The notes beneath the pieces are model-generated. The model was not told where the DNA came from. It did no database searches and saw nothing but the letters and a program-made list of their open reading frames with translations. Made by a program: the position numbers and the translations under genes. A stretch of DNA of 64,000 nucleotides, taken from Pararhizobium sp. IMCC21322. Lineage in GTDB: Bacteria; Pseudomonadota; Alphaproteobacteria; Rhizobiales; GCA-2746425. Positions 9,073-17,032 of the stretch are shown piece after piece. Position 1 is the first letter of the stretch. Each line of letters begins with the position of its first letter. The stretch lies in contig NZ_CP132335.1 of assembly GCF_030758295.1 (NCBI RefSeq), positions 4,874,412 to 4,938,411 on the forward strand. Reading direction: 5' to 3'.

Positions 9073-9225
9073 AATGACGCAATTGGCATTGGGTGGCAGG
9101 TCATTTTGAATTCACTAACAAATCGATGCGTTGCAGCAAAACGGATGTCATGTAGAGCCCAGCCACAATTGCCGCCCGCATTCAGATACATATGAGGGTC
9201 AGGCGTCGCTCTGCAATTCTTCGAT

Positions 9226-9609
9226 CTAACGAAGCGCAACAGCCCTTGATTGCGCGGCTGACAGCGCGAGAAGCCCACCGGCAATGGCCCAGTTTTTAAC
9301 GAAAATGGACATTTGCCAGCCATCAGATGGAATGAAGTGAAACGCGCTTGTGATAACACAATAGGCGGCAAGGGTTCTGGCAACAGGCACCACGTTTCGA
9401 CCTATCGCCAGAAAAAACCCGGCGACCAGATTGAAGGCGGCAGCGGGCCATACAAGAAAGCCAGAGAGCCCGAAGCCTTCAAGCAGCATCATGGCGGGTG
9501 TCGGATCTACGATTTTCTGTACGCCACCTGCAAAAAACAAAGCCGATAGCAACAGGCGCCCGACTATCAACTCTGTTTGCCACACAGGTGGCTTTTCGCG
9601 GTCAGTCAT
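9226..9609 (-). CDS. DoxX family membrane protein
   Basis: 127 residues with four predicted transmembrane helices (about 12-30, 45-68, 75-93, 100-118). The family-like motif GRLLLSALFFAGGVQKI is near the N-terminus. DoxX proteins are integral membrane proteins, some linked to redox and oxidative-stress complexes. The gene starts 5 bp after the stop of msrB and so shares its transcript, which fits a role in an envelope redox-repair operon. The precise function is unknown. Confidence 0.85.
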   Translation of the reverse strand: MTDREKPPVWQTELIVGRLLLSALFFAGGVQKIVDPTPAMMLLEGFGLSGFLVWPAAAFNLVAGFFLAIGRNVVPVARTLAAYCVITSAFHFIPSDGWQMSIFVKNWAIAGGLLALSAAQSRAVALR

Positions 9610-9614
9610 GGGTT

Positions 9615-10094
9615 TTAGGCAGCTTTTGCCGGCTTGAAGGACAAGCTGACGCCATTCAGACAGTGACGTTTGCCGGTCGGTTCTGGACCATCATTAAAAA
9701 TGTGTCCCAGATGGCTGCCACAACGGCGACAATGCACCTCGGTACGCGTGGTAAAGAACGTGTTGTCCGGCTTGGTGCCAACCGCATCCGGCAGCGATTC
9801 ATAGAAGCTTGGCCACCCGGTTTTGCTGTCATATTTGGTGCTTGATTCATAAAGCGGCAGATCGCAGCCTTTGCAATGGAAAACACCGACACGCATCTCA
9901 AGATTCAGTGGGCTGGTATTAGGCCGCTCTGTCTCTTCTTCGCGCATCACAAGATACTCGGTTTCAGTCAGCAAGGCCTTCCATTCCGCTTTGGTGCGGG
10001 TTACTTCAAACGGTCCATCTGAAGCAAAACCGGTAACGGGTACCAGTGAAAAAGCAGCACTTATTTTCAAAAAATCTCTGCGTTTCATCATCAT
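9615..10094 (-). CDS. msrB: Tat-exported peptide-methionine (R)-S-oxide reductase MsrB
   Basis: 159 residues. A twin-arginine signal KRRDFLK (4-10) precedes a hydrophobic stretch ending near Ala24, so the enzyme should act in the periplasm. The MsrB core follows: zinc cysteines C74/C77 (CKGC) and C122/C125 (CRRC), GWPSF at 93-97, and the catalytic Cys145 in RHCLNG. It reduces methionine-R-sulfoxide in oxidised envelope proteins. It lies downstream of a fasciclin gene (87-bp gap with a hairpin) and 5 bp before doxX. Three consecutive ATG codons make the exact start uncertain by two residues. Confidence 0.93.
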   Translation of the reverse strand: MMMKRRDFLKISAAFSLVPVTGFASDGPFEVTRTKAEWKALLTETEYLVMREEETERPNTSPLNLEMRVGVFHCKGCDLPLYESSTKYDSKTGWPSFYESLPDAVGTKPDNTFFTTRTEVHCRRCGSHLGHIFNDGPEPTGKRHCLNGVSLSFKPAKAA

Positions 10095-10123
10095 ATCCTT
10101 CGCAAGAGTGGTGTTGGGTACAG

Positions 10124-10154
10124 AACCATCCCGGTGACCATAACCGGGATGGTT
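10124..10154 (-). other. Intercistronic stem-loop between the fasciclin gene and msrB
   Basis: Perfect 12-bp arms AACCATCCCGGT / ACCGGGATGGTT with a 7-nt loop. No T-run follows on the minus strand, so it may be a processing or attenuation element that lets the fasciclin mRNA outnumber msrB-doxX rather than a complete terminator. Confidence 0.75.
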
Positions 10155-10181
10155 CGTCCGCTCCCAAATAAAAGGGCGAAC

Positions 10182-10733
10182 TTATTTGGGAAGCAGAACC
10201 TTGTCGACAACATGGATGATGCCATTGGACTGGTTCACATCTGCAATTGTGACCAATGAGGCATTGCCGCTTTCGTCATAAATATAGACTTTACGACCGC
10301 GCATCTGCGCGGACAACGCATCACCGGATACGGCCTGGAAGTGGTAGAAGCCATCCTTGGACTGCTTGATTTTGCTTACGAGATCTGCAGCCGAAACTTT
10401 TCCAGCAACAACGTGCCCAGTCAGCACTTTTGTCAACGTGTCTTTGTTTTCGGGTTTCAGAAGCGTATCCACAGTGCCTGCAGGAAGCGCGTCAAATGCC
10501 GCATTGACCGGGGCAAAAACTGTAAACGGACCAGCACTTTGCAAGGTGTCCACAAGATCGGCAGCTTTCACGGCAGCAACCAGTGTTGTGTGGTCAGCGG
10601 AATTCACTGCATTTTCAACAATGTTCTTGTTCTCGAACATGGCAGCGCCACCAACATCAGGGTTAGCTGCAAACACAGCTGTTGTCATGAGAGCGGCAGC
10701 AGCGGCGATGGAAAGTTTCGACAGAATTTTCAT
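10182..10733 (-). CDS. Secreted fasciclin (FAS1) domain protein
   Basis: 183 residues. Signal peptide 1-22 (cleavage after VFAA), then one FAS1 domain from about residue 38 to the end. FAS1 hallmarks are the first conserved block TLVAAVKAADLVDTLQSAGPF, FAPVNAAFDALP, and the C-terminal NGIIHVVDKVLLPK. FAS1 proteins are secreted adhesion or matrix-type proteins; in Mycobacterium tuberculosis such proteins (Mpt70, Mpt83) belong to the SigK-RskA regulon. A promoter-like motif shared with another gene of this module lies 45-70 bp upstream. It probably heads a fasciclin-msrB-doxX transcript. Confidence 0.92.
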   Translation of the reverse strand: MKILSKLSIAAAAALMTTAVFAANPDVGGAAMFENKNIVENAVNSADHTTLVAAVKAADLVDTLQSAGPFTVFAPVNAAFDALPAGTVDTLLKPENKDTLTKVLTGHVVAGKVSAADLVSKIKQSKDGFYHFQAVSGDALSAQMRGRKVYIYDESGNASLVTIADVNQSNGIIHVVDKVLLPK

Positions 10734-10779
10734 GTGTATCTCCGATGTTGAACCAAATTATTTTGGTACTGCATGAACA

Positions 10780-10805
10780 CACGCAGACCCGTGGAGTTAA
10801 GTTTC
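10780..10805 (-). promoter_or_regulatory. Putative ECF-sigma promoter of the fasciclin-msrB-doxX unit
   Basis: On the minus strand GAAACT (10805-10800), a 16-nt spacer, then CGTG (10783-10780). The same two blocks at the same spacing occur upstream of the DUF7282 gene at 12288-12313. GAAACT resembles the AAC-containing -35 elements of ECF sigma factors, and the adjacent ECF sigma gene is the obvious candidate. Inferred from comparison of two sites only. Confidence 0.6.
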
Positions 10806-10925
10806 AAAATTTTTTGGATTTTTTTAAAGACCCACGAAGACAACGCGGCACCTTACTTGCGATTGGCTTTCAAAAAGCAATCGGGTCCCGACTCAATTGG
10901 AAGGTTGAGCCAGATCACGGATAAC

Positions 10926-11612
10926 TTAAATCCGTGAAATTTGAGCTGCAGCAACAGGCTCACTGCTTGGGGCCCCGGTTGGTGAACCACCAGCCGGTTC
11001 ATCGGTAATAGCCAGTGTCAGCCCGTCAAGCCCGGTTTCAAGACCTGTTGGCAGCGTAAATGTACCATTTGCCGTTTGCGGCAAGACGCCAATCGACACT
11101 GGATTTTCACCTTCAAGGATTCCCCATAGTTCCAGATCGCGCCCAGCGGCTGGCCCGCCATTTGTGCGACTGACCTGGAGTTCTTTTGTTGCATCATTAT
11201 AGACAGCAAGAACCCGTAAGGCGTCGTTTTCCGATGCCAGTTCGGTCACATACAAAGTGCCTGGCTCCGGATCGGGCAAGTTCACAAGCGTAAACGCCAG
11301 GAACGCAGCCACAGCAATGGAAGCCACGCTGACGGTCTGCCACAATCCGGCAAAATTCCAGAACGACCGCTTTTGCGGTTTACCAAACAGGCGCGCTTCA
11401 AGAGCGTGTTTTGTCTCACTTAAAGGCGGCACCGGCTCGACACTTTCTGCCATCGCAGCCATGTTTTCCTGCCAATCCGCGACCTGACGCGCAAACACCG
11501 GGTCCGTCAGCAAGCGGCCACGCGCCGCAAGGTGCTCTTCGCCCTCCAGCAGCCCGAGGGCGAATTCGGCAGCCAGACCAGAATCATCATCTCTTTCAGG
11601 GAAATCTGTCAT
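10926..11612 (-). CDS. RskA-like membrane anti-sigma factor
   Basis: 228 residues from the ATG at 11612, which overlaps the TGA of the sigma gene (ATGA); an upstream in-frame start at 11657 would lie within the sigma gene and is less likely. The N-terminal cytoplasmic part (LAAEFALGLLEGEE, 12-25) is the sigma-binding domain type of the anti-sigma-K family. One transmembrane helix is at about 88-108, followed by a periplasmic RskA-type domain with SRTNGGPAAGRDLELWGI. It should hold the ECF sigma factor at the membrane until an envelope signal triggers release, classically by proteolysis. Confidence 0.9.
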   Translation of the reverse strand: MTDFPERDDDSGLAAEFALGLLEGEEHLAARGRLLTDPVFARQVADWQENMAAMAESVEPVPPLSETKHALEARLFGKPQKRSFWNFAGLWQTVSVASIAVAAFLAFTLVNLPDPEPGTLYVTELASENDALRVLAVYNDATKELQVSRTNGGPAAGRDLELWGILEGENPVSIGVLPQTANGTFTLPTGLETGLDGLTLAITDEPAGGSPTGAPSSEPVAAAQISRI

Positions 11613-12175
11613 CGGTCCATGCACTCCCGCAGAGAAAACAGTCCCCGGCGTAGCCATGTGCGCATCGTATTGAGTGGCACTTTGTGGCGTGCTGAAAGAT
11701 CAGCATAGGTCTCCCCATCCAGATACGCCCCTCGTATGGCCGCACTGCGGTCTTCAGGAAGCTCCTCAAGACACTTTGTAACGCGCGCCATATCGGATGA
11801 GCGAACAGCGCTGTTTTCCGGAGACGGCAGGGATGACGCCAAACTATCTGAGTAGTCATTGATATCTGAAGTCGGTTTTTGGGCCCGCAGACGATCAATG
11901 GCTGTATTGCGCGCGATCGTAATCAGCCAGGTCATCGGGCTTAACCCGTTGCTGGCATAACGATCCGCATTCTTCCAAACCTTGATAAATGTATCTTGCA
12001 TTGCTTCCTCGGCGCTGGCCCTTTCACTCAAGACACGAAGGCAGACGCCAAGAAGTTTCGCTGACGTTGCATCATAGAGTGCAGAAAAGGCTTCGCGGTC
12101 CCCAAGCGACATCCGAGAAATCAAATTCTCAATATCTTGAACTGTCCGCAACAAGCCGTCTCCTCCAGAAAGCAT
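11609..12175 (-). CDS. ECF (extracytoplasmic function) sigma factor
   Basis: 188 residues from the ATG at 12175. A frame extension to 12298 exists, but it would include an inverted repeat at 12197-12222 and make the protein longer than the family. Region 2 contains DREAFSALYDATSAKL and the DTFIKVWKNADRY core, and region 4 has the helix-turn-helix TYADLSARHKVPLNTMRTWL. It pairs with the overlapping anti-sigma gene and probably drives the fasciclin-msrB-doxX unit and the divergent DUF7282 gene. I see no copy of that promoter motif upstream of the sigma gene itself. Confidence 0.92.
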   Translation of the reverse strand: MLSGGDGLLRTVQDIENLISRMSLGDREAFSALYDATSAKLLGVCLRVLSERASAEEAMQDTFIKVWKNADRYASNGLSPMTWLITIARNTAIDRLRAQKPTSDINDYSDSLASSLPSPENSAVRSSDMARVTKCLEELPEDRSAAIRGAYLDGETYADLSARHKVPLNTMRTWLRRGLFSLRECMDR

Positions 12176-12196
12176 CCTTAAACTTGCATTTATGTG

Positions 12197-12222
12197 CGCA
12201 AATTCAAAGCGGGGAATTTGCG
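12197..12222. repeat. Inverted repeat upstream of the sigma-factor gene
   Basis: Perfect 9-bp arms CGCAAATTC / GAATTTGCG separated by 8 nt (AAAGCGGG on the plus strand), 22 bp before the chosen sigma ATG. It could be a regulator-binding site or an mRNA hairpin in the sigma leader. Its presence is an argument against the longer sigma start. Confidence 0.65.
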
Positions 12223-12287
12223 ATTTTCGAATTTGATGAATAATCGAGAGAATATTTTGTGCAAAAGAAGCCTCAGAAAAATAGTTT

Positions 12288-12313
12288 GAAACTCTCATGC
12301 CAGTTGCGTCGTG
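12288..12313 (+). promoter_or_regulatory. Putative ECF-sigma promoter of the DUF7282 gene
   Basis: GAAACT (12288-12293), 16 nt, CGTG (12310-12313), placed about 50 bp before the ATG at 12366. Blocks and spacing match the motif upstream of the fasciclin gene. Confidence 0.6.
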
Positions 12314-12365
12314 ACTTTATCTATCGGCAGGCAAATGCCAGCCGGATTATCAAATGGAGAGAAAC

Positions 12366-12779
12366 ATGAAAAATATCATTACAGCGGCCGCACTGAGCAT
12401 GATGGCAACAGCCGCCTTTGCAGCCAGCCATTCAATGGCGCCAATGGTTGAAGCCTCCGCTCAATCCGTCGAGAACGGTGTTGTCAGCGCCGAAAAAGTT
12501 GTCGCTGGCGAAAATGGTTGGCTCGTAATTCACCGCACTGGTGCCGACATGAAACCAGGCGTCGTTGTAGGCCATGCACCACTGCGCATGGGTGAAAACA
12601 TGGATGTTGCTGCAATTTTGACCGAAGATGTCAAATCCGGCGATATGCTGATGCTGATGGTTCACTCAGAATCTGCTGGCATGAAGACAGGCACTTTTGA
12701 ATACACACTTGGTGCCAAGGAAGACGGCCCGGTCAAAATGGACGACAAGCTGGTTATGTCAGTTATCACTGTTCAGTAG
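12366..12779 (+). CDS. Secreted DUF7282-type protein
   Basis: 137 residues. GGAGAG lies 4 nt before the ATG at 12366; an in-frame ATG 12 bp earlier overlaps that ribosome-binding site and is rejected. Signal peptide 1-20 (AAFAASHS). The mature domain contains VVAGENGWLVIHRTGADMKPGVVVGHAPL (about 45-73; shown in part here as VVAGENGWLVIH) and ends with VMSVITVQ; this pattern matches the DUF7282 domain of archaeal and bacterial secreted proteins, function unknown. It is divergent from the sigma/anti-sigma genes and carries the shared promoter motif, so it is likely a target of the ECF sigma factor. Confidence 0.85.
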   Translation: MKNIITAAALSMMATAAFAASHSMAPMVEASAQSVENGVVSAEKVVAGENGWLVIHRTGADMKPGVVVGHAPLRMGENMDVAAILTEDVKSGDMLMLMVHSESAGMKTGTFEYTLGAKEDGPVKMDDKLVMSVITVQ

Positions 12780-12835
12780 GGCCTTACCGGCAAAGCCGGA
12801 AAACCAATAAGAACAAGATTTGCTTTGTCGCACCT

Positions 12836-12862
12836 GCCGTCCCGAAATCGGGGCGGCTTTTT
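12836..12862 (+). terminator. Rho-independent terminator of the DUF7282 gene
   Basis: Stem GCCGTCCCGA / TCGGGGCGGC (10 bp, one G-T wobble) with a 2-nt A loop, followed by TTTTT. It lies 57 bp after the stop codon and faces the convergent DUF2189 gene. Confidence 0.85.
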
Positions 12863-12915
12863 AGGATCCGGACCCAATCGGGAAATTGAGTTTGTGCAAA
12901 ACCGGTTCCAGCAGA

Positions 12916-13728
12916 TCAAACCTCCTCCGGTATTTCTTCAATTGCACAGCAGTAGATATGCCAGGTTGCATGACCCAGAACCGGTAAAACGACAATGAGA
13001 CCCAAAAAAGCTGGCACCATTGCCAAAAAGACCAGCACTCCAATCGTCATACCCCAACCCAACATCACAGCTGGGTTTGTACGAACTGTATTGATGCTGA
13101 GCAGCATGGCAGTTATGAAATCGATCTTCCGATCCAGCAATAGCGGCATGGACACGGTGGTAATGCAAAACAGGATAAACGCCAGCACCGCACCAACAAT
13201 CGTACCAATACCCATAAACAGCAAACCATTGGCGGTTCCGGTAATCACCTGAACAAACCCTTCCAGGGATGAAAAGGCCTGCAGCCCCAGAAAAACCGCC
13301 AGCAACAGCCGCACCTGATAAATCCAGACCCAGAATACAAACAGAACCACAAACGCCATCCAGCCGTATTCGCGGCCCGGCTGTCGGGACACAACCAGAT
13401 AGATGTCGCGCCAGGCGAAGGGCGTGCCCGCAGCCAGTCTTCGGCTCATTTCATAAAGTCCGGCAGCGGCAAACGGGGCAATCAGCGGAAAGCCAAGCGC
13501 AACCGGGATCGCCATCCAGATCTGATTGTAATAAAACAGGCTGGCGACCACAAACAGCCCGCCCAGAGCGAACACAATGCCAAAAGAACTGCTCAAAAAC
13601 GGCCTTGCCAGATAGTCCGACAGGCCCGCCCGCAATGCGGCTTTGACATCGTCATGCGTCATCTTGCGTACGCGCAGCCGATCAATGGGCTGTGGCCCAA
13701 CATAATGAGATGGATTTGTCTCGCTCAT
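12916..13728 (-). CDS. DUF2189 integral membrane protein
   Basis: 270 residues with about six to seven transmembrane helices between residues 45 and 260 and a hydrophilic N-terminus containing IDRLRVRKMTHDDVKAALRAG, typical of the DUF2189 family (which carries DUF2189 residues LYEMSRRL near 93). GGGGGGA precedes the ATG. Function unknown; it is a single gene, convergent with the DUF7282 gene. Confidence 0.85.
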   Translation of the reverse strand: MSETNPSHYVGPQPIDRLRVRKMTHDDVKAALRAGLSDYLARPFLSSSFGIVFALGGLFVVASLFYYNQIWMAIPVALGFPLIAPFAAAGLYEMSRRLAAGTPFAWRDIYLVVSRQPGREYGWMAFVVLFVFWVWIYQVRLLLAVFLGLQAFSSLEGFVQVITGTANGLLFMGIGTIVGAVLAFILFCITTVSMPLLLDRKIDFITAMLLSINTVRTNPAVMLGWGMTIGVLVFLAMVPAFLGLIVVLPVLGHATWHIYCCAIEEIPEEV

Positions 13729-13834
13729 TCAATCCCCCCTGATTGCCTGCATAAAGATGACTGCATTCACACATATGATTGCAGAACAGGGAGGTGCATT
13801 CCTTGATTCGGATCAATAAGCGACGCTTTGCGAT

Positions 13835-15007
13835 TCAGCCCTTCAATGAGGGCGGACGGGCATCAACCCAGACCCCATCGGCCTTCGCGGATTTCACAGA
13901 TGCAAAGACTGCGGCCATGGAGCGCAATCCATCAACAGCGCTTGGAAAATGCGTCGCTGCAGGGTCTGCGGCCCGGCCTTCCTTGTCAGCGCGAATGACT
14001 TCCGCCAGATCTGAATAAATATTCGCAAACGCCAAAGGCATCCCTTCCGCGTGACCGATTGTCACCCGGGACGCCCGATCAGCTTCAGGCGAAAGGCCAG
14101 GTCCACCCCGTTCCAGAACCCGTGTCACAGGTTCGCTGATTGGCGTGTAATAGACCTGATTTGGCTGCTCCTGTGCCCAGCGCAGACCGCCTGTTTCGCC
14201 AAACACCTGCAAGGTCAAACCGTGCATCCGCCCAACAGCAATCGAGCTGGTCCAAAGACGGCCAGCGGCACCGCCATCCATCCGGAAATTGACCATTGCA
14301 TCATCTTCAAGCTGACGACTGGCAATCGTGCTGACAAAATCAGCGGACAGTTTTTCAACTTCCTGACCGGTTACAAAACTCGCCAAGTGCATGGCATGAA
14401 TGCCGCAATCGGCAAATTGTGCAGAAACGCCAATCTGCGCAGGATCATAGCGCCAGCGCACACGGGGATTATCCGCATCCGCAGCATCCGCATGGAAGCC
14501 ATGGGCAAATTCAGCCTTTACCATCCGCACTTTGCCGATGTCGCCGCGCGCAACCATGGCCCGCATATGGCGCACCATCGGATAGCCCGAATAGCCGTAA
14601 TTCACTGCGCAGATTTTTCCACTGGCGTTAGCCGCCGCAACCACCTGTTCCGCTTCTTCAACGGTCATGGTCATGGGTTTTTCACACAAGACGTGAAATC
14701 CGGCTTCCAAAAACGCTTTGGTGATTTCAAAATGTGTCGAATTGGGCGTCGCCACTGTGACCAGATCCAAGCGGCCTTCCTCAGACGAGCGTGCGCTTTC
14801 TGCCGCCAGCATATCCTGCCATGTGCCATAAGCACGGCTGGCATCAACATCCAGTGTAGCACCAAAATCCCGGCTTTTGTCCGGGTCGATATCAAACGCG
14901 CCTGCGCTCAAATTAAAGAACCCGTCCAGACCTGCGCCAAGGCGATGCGCCGGGCCAATCTGACTGCCCGCACCGCCACCGATAAGACCCCAATTCAATC
15001 GTGCCAT
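13835..15007 (-). CDS. Gfo/Idh/MocA family oxidoreductase
   Basis: 390 residues from the ATG at 15007, preceded by GGAGGG at 6-nt spacing (a TTG 12 bp upstream overlaps that site). N-terminal Rossmann fold with GGGAGSQIG near 9-17, then LVTVATPNSTHFE and CEKPMTMTVEEAE (the conserved EKP lysine, near 110), then a C-terminal alpha/beta domain. Members are NAD(P)-dependent sugar, inositol or polyol dehydrogenases. It stands alone after nadD, where rhizobial genomes usually carry rsfS and rlmH, so its pathway cannot be deduced from neighbours. Confidence 0.9.
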   Translation of the reverse strand: MARLNWGLIGGGAGSQIGPAHRLGAGLDGFFNLSAGAFDIDPDKSRDFGATLDVDASRAYGTWQDMLAAESARSSEEGRLDLVTVATPNSTHFEITKAFLEAGFHVLCEKPMTMTVEEAEQVVAAANASGKICAVNYGYSGYPMVRHMRAMVARGDIGKVRMVKAEFAHGFHADAADADNPRVRWRYDPAQIGVSAQFADCGIHAMHLASFVTGQEVEKLSADFVSTIASRQLEDDAMVNFRMDGGAAGRLWTSSIAVGRMHGLTLQVFGETGGLRWAQEQPNQVYYTPISEPVTRVLERGGPGLSPEADRASRVTIGHAEGMPLAFANIYSDLAEVIRADKEGRAADPAATHFPSAVDGLRSMAAVFASVKSAKADGVWVDARPPSLKG

Positions 15008-15100
15008 AACACCCTCCAAATTTTGCGTGAACTAATGCGCAGTGCGTGGTCCGGTCAAGTGAGCCAACCGGGGGAAGTTGATGGAACACCATCAAGAAAG

Positions 15101-15742
15101 CTATTGTTGCCCTGCCCGGATCGCAGTGGAGGACAAATCAGATCGTGGTCCATGTAAAAATGTCCAGGCAGGTGCCTTCATGGACGACAGAACCCCGGCG
15201 TCCCCCTCCTTCACCCGAAATTGCGCCAACGCCTGTGCGGCCACCGAAGATCGCGTGGCCAGAGATGAGCCCGGCCGGTCAATGACCGCAATCGGCATCA
15301 GTTGCGCAATCTCTTTCCAGCCCTGCCAGCGATGGAATTGTGCCAGATTATCAGCACCCATAAGCCAGACAAATCGTGTGGCTGGAAAACGCTGTGTCAG
15401 CACCCTCAGCGTGTCATAAGTAAAGCGGGTTTGAATGCCGGCTTCAAGACCGGAAACCGTGATGGCCGGATGATCGGCCAATTGCTCGGCATAGGCTGCA
15501 CGCGCATCCAATGGCGGCAGTCCATCATTGGCTTTCATCGGATTGCCCGGCGTCACCATCCACCACACTTTTTGCAGGCGCAGCCGCTGTAGCGCCATCA
15601 GCGAAATATGGCGATGGCCATAATGCGCTGGATTGAAGGTGCCGCCCAGAATGCCAATACGCTGCATGGGTAGAGCTGGCGGGATTTTGGTCCAGTCGCG
15701 CAAACTGCAACCGGCCTTACGGACGCGCCTGGCCGGTGCCAC
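15101..15742 (-). CDS. nadD: Nicotinate-nucleotide adenylyltransferase
   Basis: The core starts [18 protein letters not shown] and carries the nucleotidyltransferase HxGH motif (HYGH), [14 protein letters not shown], and the C-terminal SSTAIR motif. It adenylates nicotinate mononucleotide in NAD synthesis. A GTG at 15742 gives 213 residues and overlaps the end of proA by 26 bp; the internal ATG at 15667 gives 188 residues with a poorer ribosome-binding site. Many alphaproteobacterial NadD proteins have a short N-terminal lead, so I keep the longer form with doubt. Last gene of the obgE-proB-proA-nadD run. Confidence 0.93.
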   Translation of the reverse strand: MAPARRVRKAGCSLRDWTKIPPALPMQRIGILGGTFNPAHYGHRHISLMALQRLRLQKVWWMVTPGNPMKANDGLPPLDARAAYAEQLADHPAITVSGLEAGIQTRFTYDTLRVLTQRFPATRFVWLMGADNLAQFHRWQGWKEIAQLMPIAVIDRPGSSLATRSSVAAQALAQFRVKEGDAGVLSSMKAPAWTFLHGPRSDLSSTAIRAGQQ

Positions 15743-17021
15743 GCACGCGGTAATTGAAACTCGTCAGCTGCTCCAGACCAACAGGGCCGCGGGCATGCAT
15801 CTTTCCTGTGGCAATGCCAATCTCCCCGCCCATGCCAAACTCGCCGCCATCGGCATATTGCGTGGAGGCATTGTGCAGCAAAATCGCACTGTCGACCTCA
15901 TTGAAAAAGCGCTCAACGGCTGCCTCATCCTCGGCAATAATCGCCTCGGTATGATTGGAGGAGTAAGTCTTGATATGGCTCAAAGCCGCATCCAGATCAT
16001 CAACCACACGCACCGCCAATATGGAATCCAGATATTCGGTGCGCCAGTCTTCTTCGCTGGCCGGATCTGCCCAGTCAACCAGCCTGCAAACCGTCTCATC
16101 GCCGCGCACAGCACAGCCGGCAGCTTTCAGATCATCCAGAATTGGCAACAAATGTGTATCGACCACAGCCCGGTCCACAAGCAGCGTTTCAAGCGCACCA
16201 CAAATACCGGTGCGGCGCATTTTTGCGTTCACCACCAGCTTGCGTGCCATGTCCACATCAGCCGATTTATCGATAATCATATGGCAAATGCCCTCTAGAT
16301 GCGCGAACACGGGCACACGGGCCTCTTCTTCCACCCGCGCCACAAGGCTCTTGCCGCCACGCGGTACAATCACGTTGATTGCACCATCAAGACCCGACAG
16401 CATAGCTCCGACGGCGGCGCGATCGATTGTTGGCACCAACTGTATGGATGTTTCGGGCAGTCCTGCAGCTTTCAGGCCCTTCACAAGACAAGCGTGAATG
16501 GCACCAGAGGACAGATAACTGTCAGAACCACCGCGCAGAATAGCAGCATTGCCGGATTTGAAGCACAGCGCACCCGCATCTGCCGTCACATTAGGACGGC
16601 TTTCAAAAATGACCCCGATGACGCCCAATGGGGTGCGTACCCGCGAAATTTTCAACCCGTTTGGCCGTTCCCAATCTGCAATCACGGTGCCAACAGGGTC
16701 CGGCAGATCGGCAATGGCTTCCAGCCCGGATGCAATCGCGTCCACACGATCCTCATCAAGCGTCAGCCGGTCGATGAAGGAAGCGGCAGCCCCCTTCTCC
16801 ACCATGGCAGCAACATCCCTGGCATTGGCCACCAGAATGTCCGGCGTGGCAGCGCGCAGTGCTTTGGAAGCTTCTAGCAGCGCTTTATCCTTTTGCGCGC
16901 GCGGCGCGATCGCCAGAACAGACGCTGCCGCTTTCGCCGCAGCCCCCAGCGCATCCATCATGGCTTTCGTATCCTGAATGTCCGCACCTGCCAGATCGGC
17001 AGTTTTAACCTGCGTATTCAT
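15717..17021 (-). CDS. proA: Gamma-glutamyl phosphate reductase
   Basis: 434 residues. It reduces gamma-glutamyl phosphate to glutamate semialdehyde with NADPH, the second step of proline synthesis. Aldehyde-dehydrogenase-like fold; the catalytic cysteine is in [12 protein letters not shown] near residue 275, and the segment [30 protein letters not shown] near the C-terminus (shown here as [11 protein letters not shown]) is diagnostic. It follows proB by 11 bp and overlaps nadD. Confidence 0.97.
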   Translation of the reverse strand: MNTQVKTADLAGADIQDTKAMMDALGAAAKAAASVLAIAPRAQKDKALLEASKALRAATPDILVANARDVAAMVEKGAAASFIDRLTLDEDRVDAIASGLEAIADLPDPVGTVIADWERPNGLKISRVRTPLGVIGVIFESRPNVTADAGALCFKSGNAAILRGGSDSYLSSGAIHACLVKGLKAAGLPETSIQLVPTIDRAAVGAMLSGLDGAINVIVPRGGKSLVARVEEEARVPVFAHLEGICHMIIDKSADVDMARKLVVNAKMRRTGICGALETLLVDRAVVDTHLLPILDDLKAAGCAVRGDETVCRLVDWADPASEEDWRTEYLDSILAVRVVDDLDAALSHIKTYSSNHTEAIIAEDEAAVERFFNEVDSAILLHNASTQYADGGEFGMGGEIGIATGKMHARGPVGLEQLTSFNYRVRGTGQARP

Positions 17022-17032
17022 GTCCGTTTTCC

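Noticed and set aside
11609-12298. Longer 229-residue form of the ECF sigma factor
   Set aside because: The N-terminal 41 residues lie over an inverted repeat and the divergent promoter and do not resemble sigma region 2; the ATG at 12175 gives the normal length.
14051-15157. 368-residue plus-strand ORF opposite the Gfo/Idh/MocA gene
   Set aside because: Antisense to a clear oxidoreductase; composition rich in His, Arg and Cys and no domain.
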